This document shows positions 1 to 10,301 of a stretch of DNA of 64,000 nt, piece by piece; positions within the stretch are counted from its first letter, which is position 1; each line of letters starts with the position of its first letter. Under the pieces are notes generated by a model. It did not search any database. It was not told the origin of the DNA and saw only the letters and a program-made list of their open reading frames with translations. Position numbers and translations under genes: made by a program. The DNA comes from Coptis chinensis (lineage: Eukaryota; Streptophyta; Magnoliopsida; Ranunculales; Ranunculaceae), in NCBI GenBank assembly GCA_015680905.1, contig CM027382.1, positions 12,435,501 through 12,499,500 of the forward strand. The letters run 5' to 3'.

Positions 1-1917
1 TTTTAGAATATGGGTTTTAGAAATTAAATGTAGTCAAGTTTTTCCCATAGATATAGTTCTTTTATAACCACCAGAATTTCAAACTTTGCTAAATAAGGGG
101 TTCAGTCTTTAACTTTTTCCACAATAAGAACATTGGGCAGTATCCAAATCAAAGGCTCAAGCATTAACTATGGGAACCTATGAAAGATTAGATGACCTTT
201 GGTATTTTATACATGTCAGTATGTGACACAAAGGGGGAGTTGAATTTTTGGGCTTGGCCTTGCTTGGCAACCTTTAAGCTTAAGGGAAACACTTGCACAA
301 CTTTCATTATAGGCAATCAAATAATTTGGATGACTTATTATTATTAATTTTTATTGTTTTATTAATTTTTATCTTCATATATACACATTTCAAATGTGAA
401 TCGTACTACATTTTGCGTGTTAACTAATTCCATCTTGAGAAGTTTGTAATGCAAATTTTTAGATCTAAATTGTCAGTTTAGGTATTGCTATAGTGGGTTG
501 CTCCGACCCACTCGAGCGGTTTTGTAGCTTCAAAATTTATGCATGCTACACTTTAGCCCATGATATATAGTTGTTTTAGCTATATGGAGAATAAACTTTA
601 ATTTTGTTTTTATATTTATTTTTATCCATGAAATGTATTATGATATCATATGAAATTAGGTATGATAAAATTTGCATGCATTAAGCTAATTTTAGTGTGT
701 TATTCTTTAACAGGTATGATCAATTTGTTGCATTACAGGAAACAGTAGTTGTATAATATGGAGGTCAAATTAATTATCTCCTGCTATGTGCCCAAGACAT
801 ATTGCTTTTTGGATAGTTCTTCGTGAAATGTAGTTAGATTTCATTGGCACATTATCTGCACCAAGGACGTTTATAATAGATGAAGCAGTACATTGCAAAC
901 ATGGTCTTATTGCTACGTTCGTAGGATGCTTAGTGACAGTTGAGGTCAATGGATAAGTTTGGAGGACGTTAAGTAACAGTTGAGGTCTATGTCCCTATTA
1001 CATGAATGTGTTATGGCCGCTACCTAGATTGGAGACTTTTAATTGTTACTGCACGATTATCTGCCATGCACACATTTTACTTTAATTATCTACTTTCTGA
1101 CAAAGACACTTTTTTAGTGAGTGTGAGGAAATGATATTAATAATTTTGCAAACCACAACTTCTCATGGGGAATGCATTCTTTGTCATCCCATACCCCAAG
1201 TATATATGTTATTATTGTTTTTCATTCTTTGTTTGTGTTTTTGTTTTTTCGTTACTTTTTTGTCAGATCTTGATTCTAAACCATGTAATGGACATCTATA
1301 CAAAAAGGTTATTTAAGTTTGGGAAATACATTAGTGCATTGTTAAATTCATTATCAATCCAAAAAACAAACAAAATGGTGCACTGTTGATAGGAGACAAT
1401 ACGTGTAGCTCCAATTCAAAAAAAAAAAACCCTACAAATTCCGACATATGCCACACATATCTGTGGATAGGAGACAGTACGTGTACCATGATTAATACCT
1501 ACAAATTCCCATATAATAAACACCTCATAACCAACGTGCGTAGCTAATGGTAATACCTAGTGACTAAATAACTTTGAGGGTAGATGATGCAAATGGAGAC
1601 GACGCTAGAATCAAAGTGACAATGGTTATAATAAATGATTTCAATTGTAGTTGTATGTCATGATGAATTTGATAAGAATATATACGCTAATGCATTTTAT
1701 TGATCTCGCACCATTTATAAATATTTCATTTTCATTTTTAGATTCATTCCGGTTTCATTAAGTTTAACATTCTCGAGCTAGTTACCAAACAAAAAAAAAA
1801 AACACTCAGCTCTCCATTTGCTAATATATGAAGCCGAAAGTACGATGAGACAACCACAATGGAGTCATATGAAGTCGCTAAGGTTATTTATTTATTTGTT
1901 ACTAGTGAAAGCAGTGG
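1..1917. repeat. Left copy of a long direct repeat spaced about 62 kb
   Basis: This stretch matches 62093-64000 in the same orientation with only scattered substitutions and small indels. The clearest indel is an extra block of about 18 bases near 345-362 in this copy. The match runs to both window edges, so the true repeat may be longer. It contains no convincing gene: the short frames around 1131-1389 and 1818-2030 are conserved only because the DNA is. A CTAG followed by T at 1557-1561 lies at the position of the Helitron 3' end seen in the right copy, but the hairpin before it is eroded here. The repeat could be part of a segmental or tandem duplication, or two copies of one repetitive element. 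Confidence 0.9.
1536..1560 (+). mobile_element. Eroded Helitron-like 3' terminus
   Basis: The sequence ends in CTAG followed by T, as plant Helitrons do. The matching site in the right repeat copy has a perfect 7-bp hairpin seven bases before CTAG. Here the stem region reads CGTGCGTAGCTAATGG and no longer pairs well. It is called mainly by its alignment to the intact copy. Confidence 0.45.
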
Positions 1918-2030
1918 TAGCTACACAAGTTTTGGCGTTTCTCTCGATGTTAAATGAACGGTATGATCACGCATACTACTTTTTGAAAATTTTCTTTATG
2001 AAATTACTTGTTGGAAGAATTGAACTATAG

Positions 2031-3392
2031 CTATAGCTATGAGTTTGAGCATCCAATGGCACGACAAAACTGGTAACACTATCAAAGTATCAAGTGTATT
2101 TTAATACCAACTAAGCACAACCACCAAACTAAGGGCCCTGTAACCACCACACTAAACTGATTTTCTTAAAATTATGGATTAGATGTTCTAGAAATAGTAT
2201 GAGGTAATTACTACAAAACCACAAGTCATTAGAGTAATTGAGAAGCTTTCATATTAGTTAGGTGGTATACAAATTGGCCAATTAACCATTATATTTTCAG
2301 CTTTAGGGACAAAGAAGAAGATTTAAGAACGCCTCGAGGAGCACTCCAACCTGTGTCTACAAAGAGATAACGCTGAAATTAATTAGGGTAGGAGGACATC
2401 GAGCTTCATTCAACAAGTGAAAACAATAAGGAAACCAGAAACGAAGGAAGGCAAAGGCATTTTTCCATTTTGCATATTTAGACCATTAAATCAAAATTGA
2501 GGGGGTACCGCCAAATTTGGAAGTATCTACAAAGGCCAACTTTCGATGGTGTGCCAAGAGCCGTTCGTGTACTAAAGGATGGTGAGAAGCATGTATCTAA
2601 ACTGCAGTTTATGAGTAGCGTGAACTTAATGGGAATTTTTTTCCATCCAAACTTAGTTAGCACTAGGTGAAAACAGGATTTTTTTGACTCCTGGCCCGGA
2701 GAGGAATTGACCGGTACTAATAGTCAAGAATATATTTGACGGGATTTTTATTAAATTGATGGTCCATACCGTCAGACAAAAAATTGATGATCCACGCTTG
2801 TCAAAAAAATTCCCTGAAATCCCAGTCGAAGCGCGAATACCTTCCCCCCAAATTTTCGCTCTTTTCCAATTTTCTCTCATTCGGTTTCAATTTGGTTAAA
2901 ACTCAAAACCAAAAACTCGTCGTCATATACAATCTCCTTCCATGCCTCACAAGCAGCAACTACTTCAAGGCTCCATTTGCAAGTCTCGCAGCTACTTCAA
3001 GGCTCCAAAGCTAACAATTTCATCTCTACAGCAACTTCAAACAACTTCCGCCAAAGCAAACAAATTCAGCAAGCTTCAATTTCACCGGTTTGTTTCTTTT
3101 ATTCAGAAAAGATGTTACTTTTTCTTTAATTAGTATATTGGGATGATGCATCTTTCTCATGAAATTTATTGGAGTTGCTGAGGGTTTGCAATCAGTACTT
3201 GTTGTATCTTGTAGCAGTTAGTATGTAGTTGTTTATTTTTTTAGAAGATTGTACTTGTATGTTGTAGGGTGGCAGAATATGTGTCTGTCAATGTCCAAAT
3301 TCTAGTGGAGTCGTGGAGACAGACTAGCTTGATCGTTTTAAAATCATGCATTGGCTGTTAAAAAAGTACATTTGTCCTTTCTTCCCCAACGA
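2031..3392. other. Gene-free stretch, possible decayed element
   Basis: No convincing gene was found. A 13/14-base inverted repeat (GGATTTTTTTGAC at 2676-2688 against 2800-2813) encloses about 110 bases and could form a hairpin or be a small inverted-repeat element. At 2880-3090 the sequence is C/A-rich with a short duplicated phrase (CTACTTCAAGGCTCCA twice, near 2960 and 2993), which resembles a transcribed leader. Confidence 0.4.
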
Positions 3393-3415
3393 CTACGGGG
3401 GCTACTAAAAAAAAG

Positions 3416-4095
3416 GGTTTTTATCTCGGTTCTAAAATTAGCCTTATCTCGGTTCTGCTGATAAGAGAGATAATATGTCCTGTAAATGAGATAATATGTC
3501 CTGTAATTTAGGTACTAACTATGAGTATAAATCTGTTATCTCACCTCTTACTTAACCGAGATAAAATATATGGATTTTACCACTGGTGGATAGGAACTGA
3601 TATAATAGTAAATTTCATTTATCTCACCATTGTGGAACAGATATAATAGGAAATTTCATTTATCTCACCATTCTAAAACTGATATAATAGGAAATTTAAT
3701 TTATCTCACATTGAACTGATATAATTGATATTAAACCAAATATCTCGGCACTCAAATGATATAATAGCTATTATACCAAATATCTCGGCACTAAAATGAT
3801 ATAATAGCTATTATACCAAATATCTCGAATAAATACAGAAATCTAAAAAAAAAAAAATAGAAGTCCAAAAAATTGAACTCCCCTCTCTATTACTCTTTAT
3901 CTCGGGGAATATCGATATCATTCACGAACTTGTGATAATGGCAACTGCCATTCTAATCCCAAGTATCTCGCTCTTTGCTATCTGTTTCGTTTATTTTAAT
4001 CCCAACTATCTCGCTAACTATCTCATTTCGATCTCCACTATATATCTTTCAATTGCGGTATTTTTAATCCGGCTATCTCACAAGACTCTCCACTA
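3416..4095. repeat. Subterminal TATCTC-type repeat array of the CACTA element
   Basis: The hexamer TATCTC or its complement GAGATA recurs many times in about 680 bases. Forms include TTATCTCGGTTCT, ATTTATCTCACCATT and CCAAATATCTCGGCACT, with local tandem copies of GAGATAATATGTCCTGTAA near 3467 and 3489 and of a roughly 41-base unit at 3590-3700. En/Spm-type elements carry arrays of short motifs bound by the second transposon protein just inside their ends, and this array sits in the right place for that role. The binding role is inferred. Confidence 0.6.
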
Positions 4096-4306
4096 TCCGT
4101 GTATTTTGCCCTCTTCACCTCTCGCACGACTCAGAAATAATTCAAGTTCCACTACCCATTTCAACTCAGCAGTTTAACAACTCTTCTGGGTTTTCAGGTA
4201 CTAAAATTATCTTAGATTAAGCTAGGAGATTATATAGTGTTCACAACTAGTCAGATTTTTGAAAATTCATGTATAAATAAGTTAGTGCCTAACCTTTATA
4301 AACTGA

Positions 4307-4407
4307 TTTGCAGTTTTTACATCAGCTATTCATTCCTTGTTAAAACAAATTGGATCGAGGAGGGTTCCGGGTCGATCCTGCCTCAACTTGATTTGCTTTT
4401 GAGCAGG
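4307..4407 (+). other. Leader-exon-like block of the CACTA element, copy 1
   Basis: The block follows TTTGCAG and ends before GTATTAC, so it looks like a spliced exon. It shares its order of phrases with 7350-7440: CCTTGTTA, AATTGGA, a purine-rich run, CCTGATT or CCTGCCTC, then TTGCTTTT. It probably belongs to the untranslated leader of the transposase gene, whose ATG is at 10302. The second copy lies beyond the NPF pseudogene, so the intervening DNA is flanked by two related exon copies. Confidence 0.4.
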
Positions 4408-4465
4408 TATTACTCTTATCTTTTTTCAGATAAGGCCTTATTGTACATAGCGAGCTTTTTTCTTG

Positions 4466-4588
4466 TATCAAGCTAGTGTTATTATTTAAGCTAGTGTTAA
4501 TATTTAAGCTACTATATCAAGCTAGTGTTATTATTTAAGCTAGTGTTAATATTTAAGCTACTATATCAAGCTAGTGTTATTATTTAAG
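4466..4588. repeat. Tandem repeat, 49-bp unit, about 2.5 copies
   Basis: A 49-base unit starting TATCAAGCTAGTG occupies 4466-4514 and 4515-4563, with a partial third copy at 4564-4588. The full copies look identical by eye. Each unit also contains two related halves (AAGCTAGTGTTATTATTT and AAGCTAGTGTTAATATTT). Confidence 0.9.
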
Positions 4589-4599
4589 GTAACGTGATT

Positions 4600-5240
4600 G
4601 CACACAAATAGCTGATGAGAGTATGAGACCAAACAGATTCTTCCGATTAACCAGAATTGAACTTATTCCACCGGCTGGATTGTCTTCATTATTTAAAATA
4701 AGAATCATTCATTCTATTTCCAGTTCGTCTGTGCCTTTTCCTTGGTATTTGAACTCGCAGTTTGAATAACACCTAATCGGAGTTAAGAATAGATCCGGGC
4801 ACAGTAGTATTAGAACAAATAGTGCTATCGATAAGCTTGTTAACGAAGTTGCCCTCCATAAGGCAAAAACGAACTTTGTATCTAATAACATGATTAACGT
4901 AAACATTGGCTGCTAGTGGAAGCAATGAGGCATTGATGTACAAATGGTCGGTCCCCCGAGAATTTAGAGTTCGCCACCCAAAGTCAAATACTACTTTTAA
5001 ATGTCGAAAAGCTACCTTTTGCACAACCCCTAGTCTTCTTATGTGGTCTTGGATTTCAGACCACACAATGAGGCTATGGTTCTTTTTGGCAAGTATCGGA
5101 CCCCCTTCATTTGATATTCAAGATACAACTCTAATGTCTCTCGATTATACTTTTTATATATAGGCTCGGACAAAGTGGGGAAGCAGATCCCGGAACTTGA
5201 CTCTAAACTACTTGTAGGACTTGTCATTTCGGTAATGCTT
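4600..5240. other. Unrecognised block with overlapping short frames
   Basis: Open frames overlap on both strands here: 97 codons on the - strand (4773-5066) and 85 on the + strand (4906-5163). Base composition is less A/T-rich than the flanks, which suggests old coding DNA. No family could be recognised on either strand. It lies between the tandem repeat and the NPF pseudogene, so it may be part of the same inserted segment. Confidence 0.3.
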
Positions 5241-5424
5241 TTACATTTGATTTTTTTCAGAATAGTTTTATTGTAGCATCAATGATGGATTTGAAACATA
5301 AAAATCTTCATTATATGGTAGTAATCGGTTTAAGTACTTCCAAGAAATTAATGTTTGAATCAGAATTGAAAACTTATATTTGAGATGGAAATTTGACTTA
5401 TGAGATCATCCCCAATGGTAAATC

Positions 5425-6800
5425 TTAAGCATAATTCCAGTGGTTCATACTTGCTAGAGACCTATGCCTGTACCATCTTGCCGAGAAGAGATAGTGTAAG
5501 AAATTTAATCCACTTAAGACACACATTAACCAGTAGAACCGCTCGAGATGGTAATGATTCAAGTTGCTACCAGATAGCCATGGTGTGTTCTTGGAGGTAC
5601 CTGTGATGCTGCTGACTACCAAAACAAGAACTGAGCTGAGGTAGTACCCCATTGCCAATGAAGCCCATGACTGTGCCATGGCCAAAGACCTGATTCTTGC
5701 AGGTGCCTCTGTGAAGAAGAATTCCAGTAACCCAGCCAAGGTGAACAAGTCAGCTGAACCAAGAAACAAGTACTGCAAAGCCACCTAGAAGAATGTGATT
5801 GGTAATGGATCATTGGAGTCAAGTAGACCTGAATGAGTAGCCACCCTCTTTCGCTTGACTTCAACCAAAGCTGCGATTGCCATTGCAATGATAGATAGTA
5901 CCAACCCGGTACCCACCAATTTGCAAGTGAGATATTCCCATCTCAGTTTTCGTTGCTTTCCTAGCAAATGGGATGATGAGATGGTCATAGAGCGGCGCGA
6001 GGATTATGATGAATAGAATAGGGAAGACAAGAAGGGAGGCAGGTGGAACCTTCAAGGATCCAACCTTTGTGTCCATTGTCACTGCTTGTTCCACAGAGAA
6101 GGTGGATAGCTGGGCTAGACAGCAGTTAAACATGATGGTGCAAGCAAAGATGGGAAGAATTTTGACCAATACTTTAACCTCTTCTACATCCTCCACAGTG
6201 CATTCTAGTACCTGGTAAATAGGCTTGTTTTTTCCTGCTTTTTTGAAAAACTTGAGACCTTGGGTAAGGGAGTGAGTTTGAAGATTTTCTTTCGTCTTTC
6301 GTTCTTCTTCTTTCCCCTTCGTGGCCTGTGTTGGGTACATTAGGTGTGTGTTCATGCTTCCAATTGCATTACTTGGACTCCTACTTAAGCATGTTGTGGA
6401 AGTTGCTGCCAGTAACACCTATTCCAGTGAAGTGTGGCATCATTAGAACTTGAAGAAGGATGCAACTTAAGCAACATGGTATGCACAAAATGGTAATAGT
6501 TTCGGTAAGAGCTTAGTAGAAGAGCAAGATTTGTTCAGACGATCTCAAACGTTAGTAATAAGGCGGTATTGTAGTCTTACACTCTTACTACATGATGTAG
6601 TACTAGCTTTGAATGAGGCTTACCTTGGCTATGGTTGTTAAAGGACTTCCTGTAGGAATCTTATTATTGTAAGTAGTAGAGCCAGCAAGGAAGATAGGTA
6701 TTGATGCAATATTGTCACAGTTGAGATTCCGAAACCCCATTCCCATCCTTTATTGTCTTCAATCCATACAACCAATGTTACTGCTACTGTCAAGCATCTG
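5425..6800 (-). pseudogene. NRT1/PTR family transporter pseudogene, NPF4-like, 5'-truncated
   Basis: The minus strand encodes the second half of an NPF transporter close to the NPF4 group (nitrate/abscisic acid importer type). Frames at 6615-6800 give VWIEDNKGWEWGFGIST, frames at 5861-6230 give LPIFACTIMFNCCLAQLSTF and KVPPASLLVFP, and frames at 5425-5784 give LGSADLFTLAGLLEFFF and LNHYHLERFYWLMCVLSG, the usual last helices. At least two frameshifts occur (near 6690 and 5930). Near 5785 a TAG replaces the Trp codon expected after ITFF, a true nonsense change. The first half of the gene is missing. It sits inside the CACTA leader region and so looks like a captured or inserted host-gene piece. 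It is distinct from the open NPF gene at 44.4-46.3 kb. Confidence 0.88.
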
Positions 6801-7345
6801 CTACTGTAGCGACCCAATTTGTGATTACCGGGGGTCCGGCGGCCGATGGATCCGGAAATAGGATATACGGTGGAATGGTAGGCATTCTAGCAGGGCCACG
6901 TCCACATGAACTGGGTAGGAGGGGGATGAACACCGTGAACCGAGAGCTGACAGTGGAGGGGGATGAACATCTTATTTGGGAGCAAAGAAGATTACCCTTT
7001 CTGTAATATGTTTGCTTTCATTAATCTTCTCATTGGAATATCAGTAGTTTACCTCATTTTGCTTGGTAATTCATAGCTTTGCAATCTATGTTACTTTATT
7101 GCAATCTGTTAAAATTGCAACCCTCATAAGTTTAGCTTTCAGGGTAAACTTCTGCCCTTGCAACTTGGTTTTACGTAAGTTGAGAATGCAAGGTTTTCGT
7201 CATGAAATTTTGTATTTGGGTAGTAGAACCATTTGATATGCTTTCTCAATTGTAAATAGGTTCACTCTTGTTTTTTCAGCTTGTTTATTGCCATTGTTAT
7301 ATCCTAAGTAGTGAATTAGCGGCTAAACATTTTATTTATTTATTT
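6801..7345. other. Gene-free stretch within the CACTA leader region
   Basis: No gene was recognised. A short GC-richer patch at 6830-6980 (repeated GGGGGATGAACA near 6920 and 6959) stands out from the A/T-rich surroundings. The remainder looks like intron sequence. Confidence 0.4.
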
Positions 7346-7349
7346 GCAG

Positions 7350-7440
7350 ATCTTTTATCACTTCCCAGTCCTTGTTAGAATCGAATTGGACAAGAGAAGG
7401 TCCTGATTGCTTTGCTCCAACTTGGGTTGCTTTTAGAGTT
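7350..7440 (+). other. Leader-exon-like block of the CACTA element, copy 2
   Basis: The block follows ATTTGCAG and shares phrase order with 4307-4407. It probably represents the leader exon adjoining the transposase-coding exon, with the LINE at 7765-9957 inserted into the intron between them. Confidence 0.4.
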
Positions 7441-7749
7441 GGTACACTTCTATCTTCTTTATCGATTAAGTTTAATCTTTTTGGGTTAACCTTTGTTCAT
7501 GTGTATATGACTTTATCAATTTTGTTTTGTGTACATGAGTGTGAGGAAACATGTTTTCTGTTATGCACCTTTGTTTTTGGATAGTACAACCATTTTTTTA
7601 TTGGTCAATAGTCCATACATTTATAGTTTTAGTTGTTACTCGCTTAAAATGTTGCACTATTGAATTCAAGTATTGTTACTTTTCTTGTGTATATGCCCGA
7701 ATATCTATTAATTCAGTAAGTTAACTTTGATTCTCATAGCATAGGTTTT

Positions 7750-7764
7750 ACTTTCAATGATGTT
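7750..7764. repeat. Target-site duplication of the LINE, left copy
   Basis: ACTTTCAATGATGTT occurs here and again at 9958-9972, exactly flanking the LINE. The oligo-T run that follows is the complement of the LINE poly(A) tail. Confidence 0.9.
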
Positions 7765-9957
7765 TTTTTTTTTTTTTTGAATAAGTTTTTGGGGTTAGGC
7801 AGACCCCTACCTGCATTAAACTCTTATATAAACTTGACCTCTTTTATCCTCCTCCACAATACATGTCGGGTCTCATTTGTCTAGAGGAGGAACAAAAAGA
7901 TAACCTCATTTACATTTGAAAGAGCTGAGAGAAAGTCTCACGCCCTATTACATTCTCTATAGACATGTATGAACCTAATAATGTGAGAAAAGTTAGCGTA
8001 AACCGCCTTTAATCTCTTTGACTAGATTGACACAAGATTACCATGGTATTTTCTCCTTACCCAAGAGAATCTTGATAGACCTAAGAGAGTCTGATGCTAC
8101 CTCCACCTTCAGAATGTTAATACTCTGACAACCATAGAGACCTTGCAATATTGCCTTTAGTTCTTGAAATAAGACAGACTTCATCCCTCCTGAACCCGAG
8201 AAGCACATTGTAATATTTCCCTCACAATCTCTTATTGTTCCTCCTGTTCCACACCGATCATCAGACACTGCACCATCAGTATTCAATTTGAACATATCTT
8301 GTTCTGGCTTTAACCATTTGCAGAACTTCTGAGCATAGTTTCGGTATCTCACCATTATACCAAGTCTGTCTAAGAACATTCTATCACTATAGATATTCTT
8401 GACTTCATCCAATTGACTTTGTACATACACTTTCATATCTTGAAGGAGCCTCTGTTTTACCACCTGAGCTGGTTGCCTTTTGTTTTGGAATCTTCTCTGG
8501 TTTCTCTCAATCCACACATAGTAGATCGTAGCACAGATGTAGATTTTGGTGATCTCTGCTTGTAAAGAATTCGTGCTACAGTTACCTATAAGGTACCACC
8601 ATTCTTCATTTGAGCTCAAAGCAGCAGGTTGACATCCTAGTAGCAATTTTACTTCCTCCCAAATGGTTTTACTATATACACATTCAAAGAACAGATGCTT
8701 TGAATTCTCCCTCGAGTTGTTGCACAAACAACATGAAGAGTTATTCAACACCTTTTTTTCTTGACAAGTCCGTCTTGAGTCGGTAAATTACCGACAAACA
8801 ATTGCCATGCAAGAACGCGAGTGCTTAGGCATAACCATTTTCCCCAAACCAGATTATACCATCTTACCCTCTCCTAGGGACTCTCAAAGCATTGTAGGCA
8901 GATATAGAACTGTATGTACCTCTAGGATCGGCAAGGCCCGGATAATTCTATCCGAGTCGAGGAATGTGTTGATCTCAATGTTTAAGATTACGTTTCTCGG
9001 TTCGAGAATTTTGCAAATTATGCACAAGAGCATTCCATGTACCCGGTGATCAACTCACTTACCTTGGACTCCAAAGGCAGATGGATTTCATTCCTGGCAT
9101 TTAGGTCTTCAATGAGAGGGCGTTGTGAGCACCATAGGTCATACCAGAGAGAAGTTTCATTACCTGTTGAAATACTATACTTAATGAACTTTGAAGCCAC
9201 CTTTCTCAACTCAAGTAAGTTCCTCCACACCCACGAGCCCTCCTTTGGGCATGACATTGACCAGAAGTTCTTACCCTTAATGTGGTGACTCCAAGTCCAT
9301 TTGACCCATAAACTTTCCTCTTTAGTAACTATCTTGAATATGAGCCCACAATAGGCTGCCTTATTCCATAGTCCTAGATTCATGATTCCCAACCCACCTT
9401 CTTTCTTTGTTAGTGCCAAACATTCTTTACTTGCGTGATGCATTTTTCTTTCCATATCCGGGCCACTCCAAAGAAACTTCGCACATTTTTGAAACTTGAG
9501 ATATAATCGCCTCTCGGCAAGACAAAAGTTCTTGCCCAATACACATGGAAAGAGGAGAGAACCGGAGTGAATCAATTGCAACCTTCCCGCATGAGATAAA
9601 GCTCTTGTTTTCCAACTTTTGATTCTTGTAGTTATTCTCTCTATAAGAGGCTGGCAGTCCTTAATCCCCAATCTTGAGGAAATGAGAGGGAGACCAAGAT
9701 AAGTTATATGCTCTTGAGCTAACTGCACTCCCAAGTTTGATGACATGAGTGTTCCTTCTTCGATTGTTAAACCTCCAGTGATCAAGGAAGTCTTCTGCAA
9801 GTTTACCATAAGGCCAGTTTCTTCTGAAAATTTCATGAGGATACCCTTTACAGCTAATGCAGATTCCATATCACCTTTAAAGAAAACTAACAGGTCATCT
9901 GCAAAACATAGGTTCACGACCTTGAGCTTTTTACATTTTGGGTATTCTTCTATAAAA
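7765..9957 (-). mobile_element. 5'-truncated L1-type LINE retrotransposon
   Basis: The element lies on the - strand. A poly(A) tail appears as the T-run at 7763-7778, and a 15-base target duplication flanks it (7750-7764 and 9958-9972). The 5' part, comprising the endonuclease and the first half of the reverse transcriptase, is missing. That is the usual outcome of incomplete target-primed reverse transcription. It landed in an intron or leader of the CACTA transposase gene, so it is younger than that element. Confidence 0.93.
8038..9957 (-). pseudogene. LINE reverse transcriptase C-terminal half, zinc-finger region and RNase H domain
   Basis: One frame (9018-9957) starts just before the reverse-transcriptase catalytic motif FADDLLVFF and continues through the thumb region (TYLGLPLISSRLG, SHAGRLQLI) and the KKEGGLGIMNLGLWNKA motif. 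A second frame (8038-8751) holds the Cys-rich zf-RVT segment (CCLCNNSRENSKHLFFEC) and an RNase H-like domain with its acidic residues in NTDGA, ELKAIL and ASDSL. The two frames are separated by about 270 bases with stops, so the protein is broken. The start is artificial, because the element is truncated there. The enzyme family copies LINE RNA into DNA at the target site. Confidence 0.9.
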
Positions 9958-10301
9958 ACTTTCAATGATGTTGATATATAGTTTTACCTTAAAAAGAGGA
10001 AAACCTGTTTTTTGTACGTCTAGTTAAGCTATAAAATGAAGAAGTAACATGGTTACGCATGAATTCTAGTTTGTTCACCTCGTTATTTGTCTGTATGTAT
10101 TAAATAGCTAGTATCGAGCAACCCCCGACCATATAATACGTAGCATTATTAATGTTTTATTAGAAATAAAGACTGGTCATGTAGTGTTCTTGTTAGATTT
10201 CATATCTCGCATATTCGTGGGGGATTAAAAAATGCCTTTTGATTACTTTGTTAACTGAACAATCTTTGTTTACATTCAGATTACTCTTTGACACCTTCAA
10301 A

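Noticed and set aside
1131..1389. Hydrophobic short frames that recur at 63205-63643
   Set aside because: They are conserved only because the whole 1.9-kb repeat is conserved. The frames are T-rich, differ in length between copies and resemble no protein.
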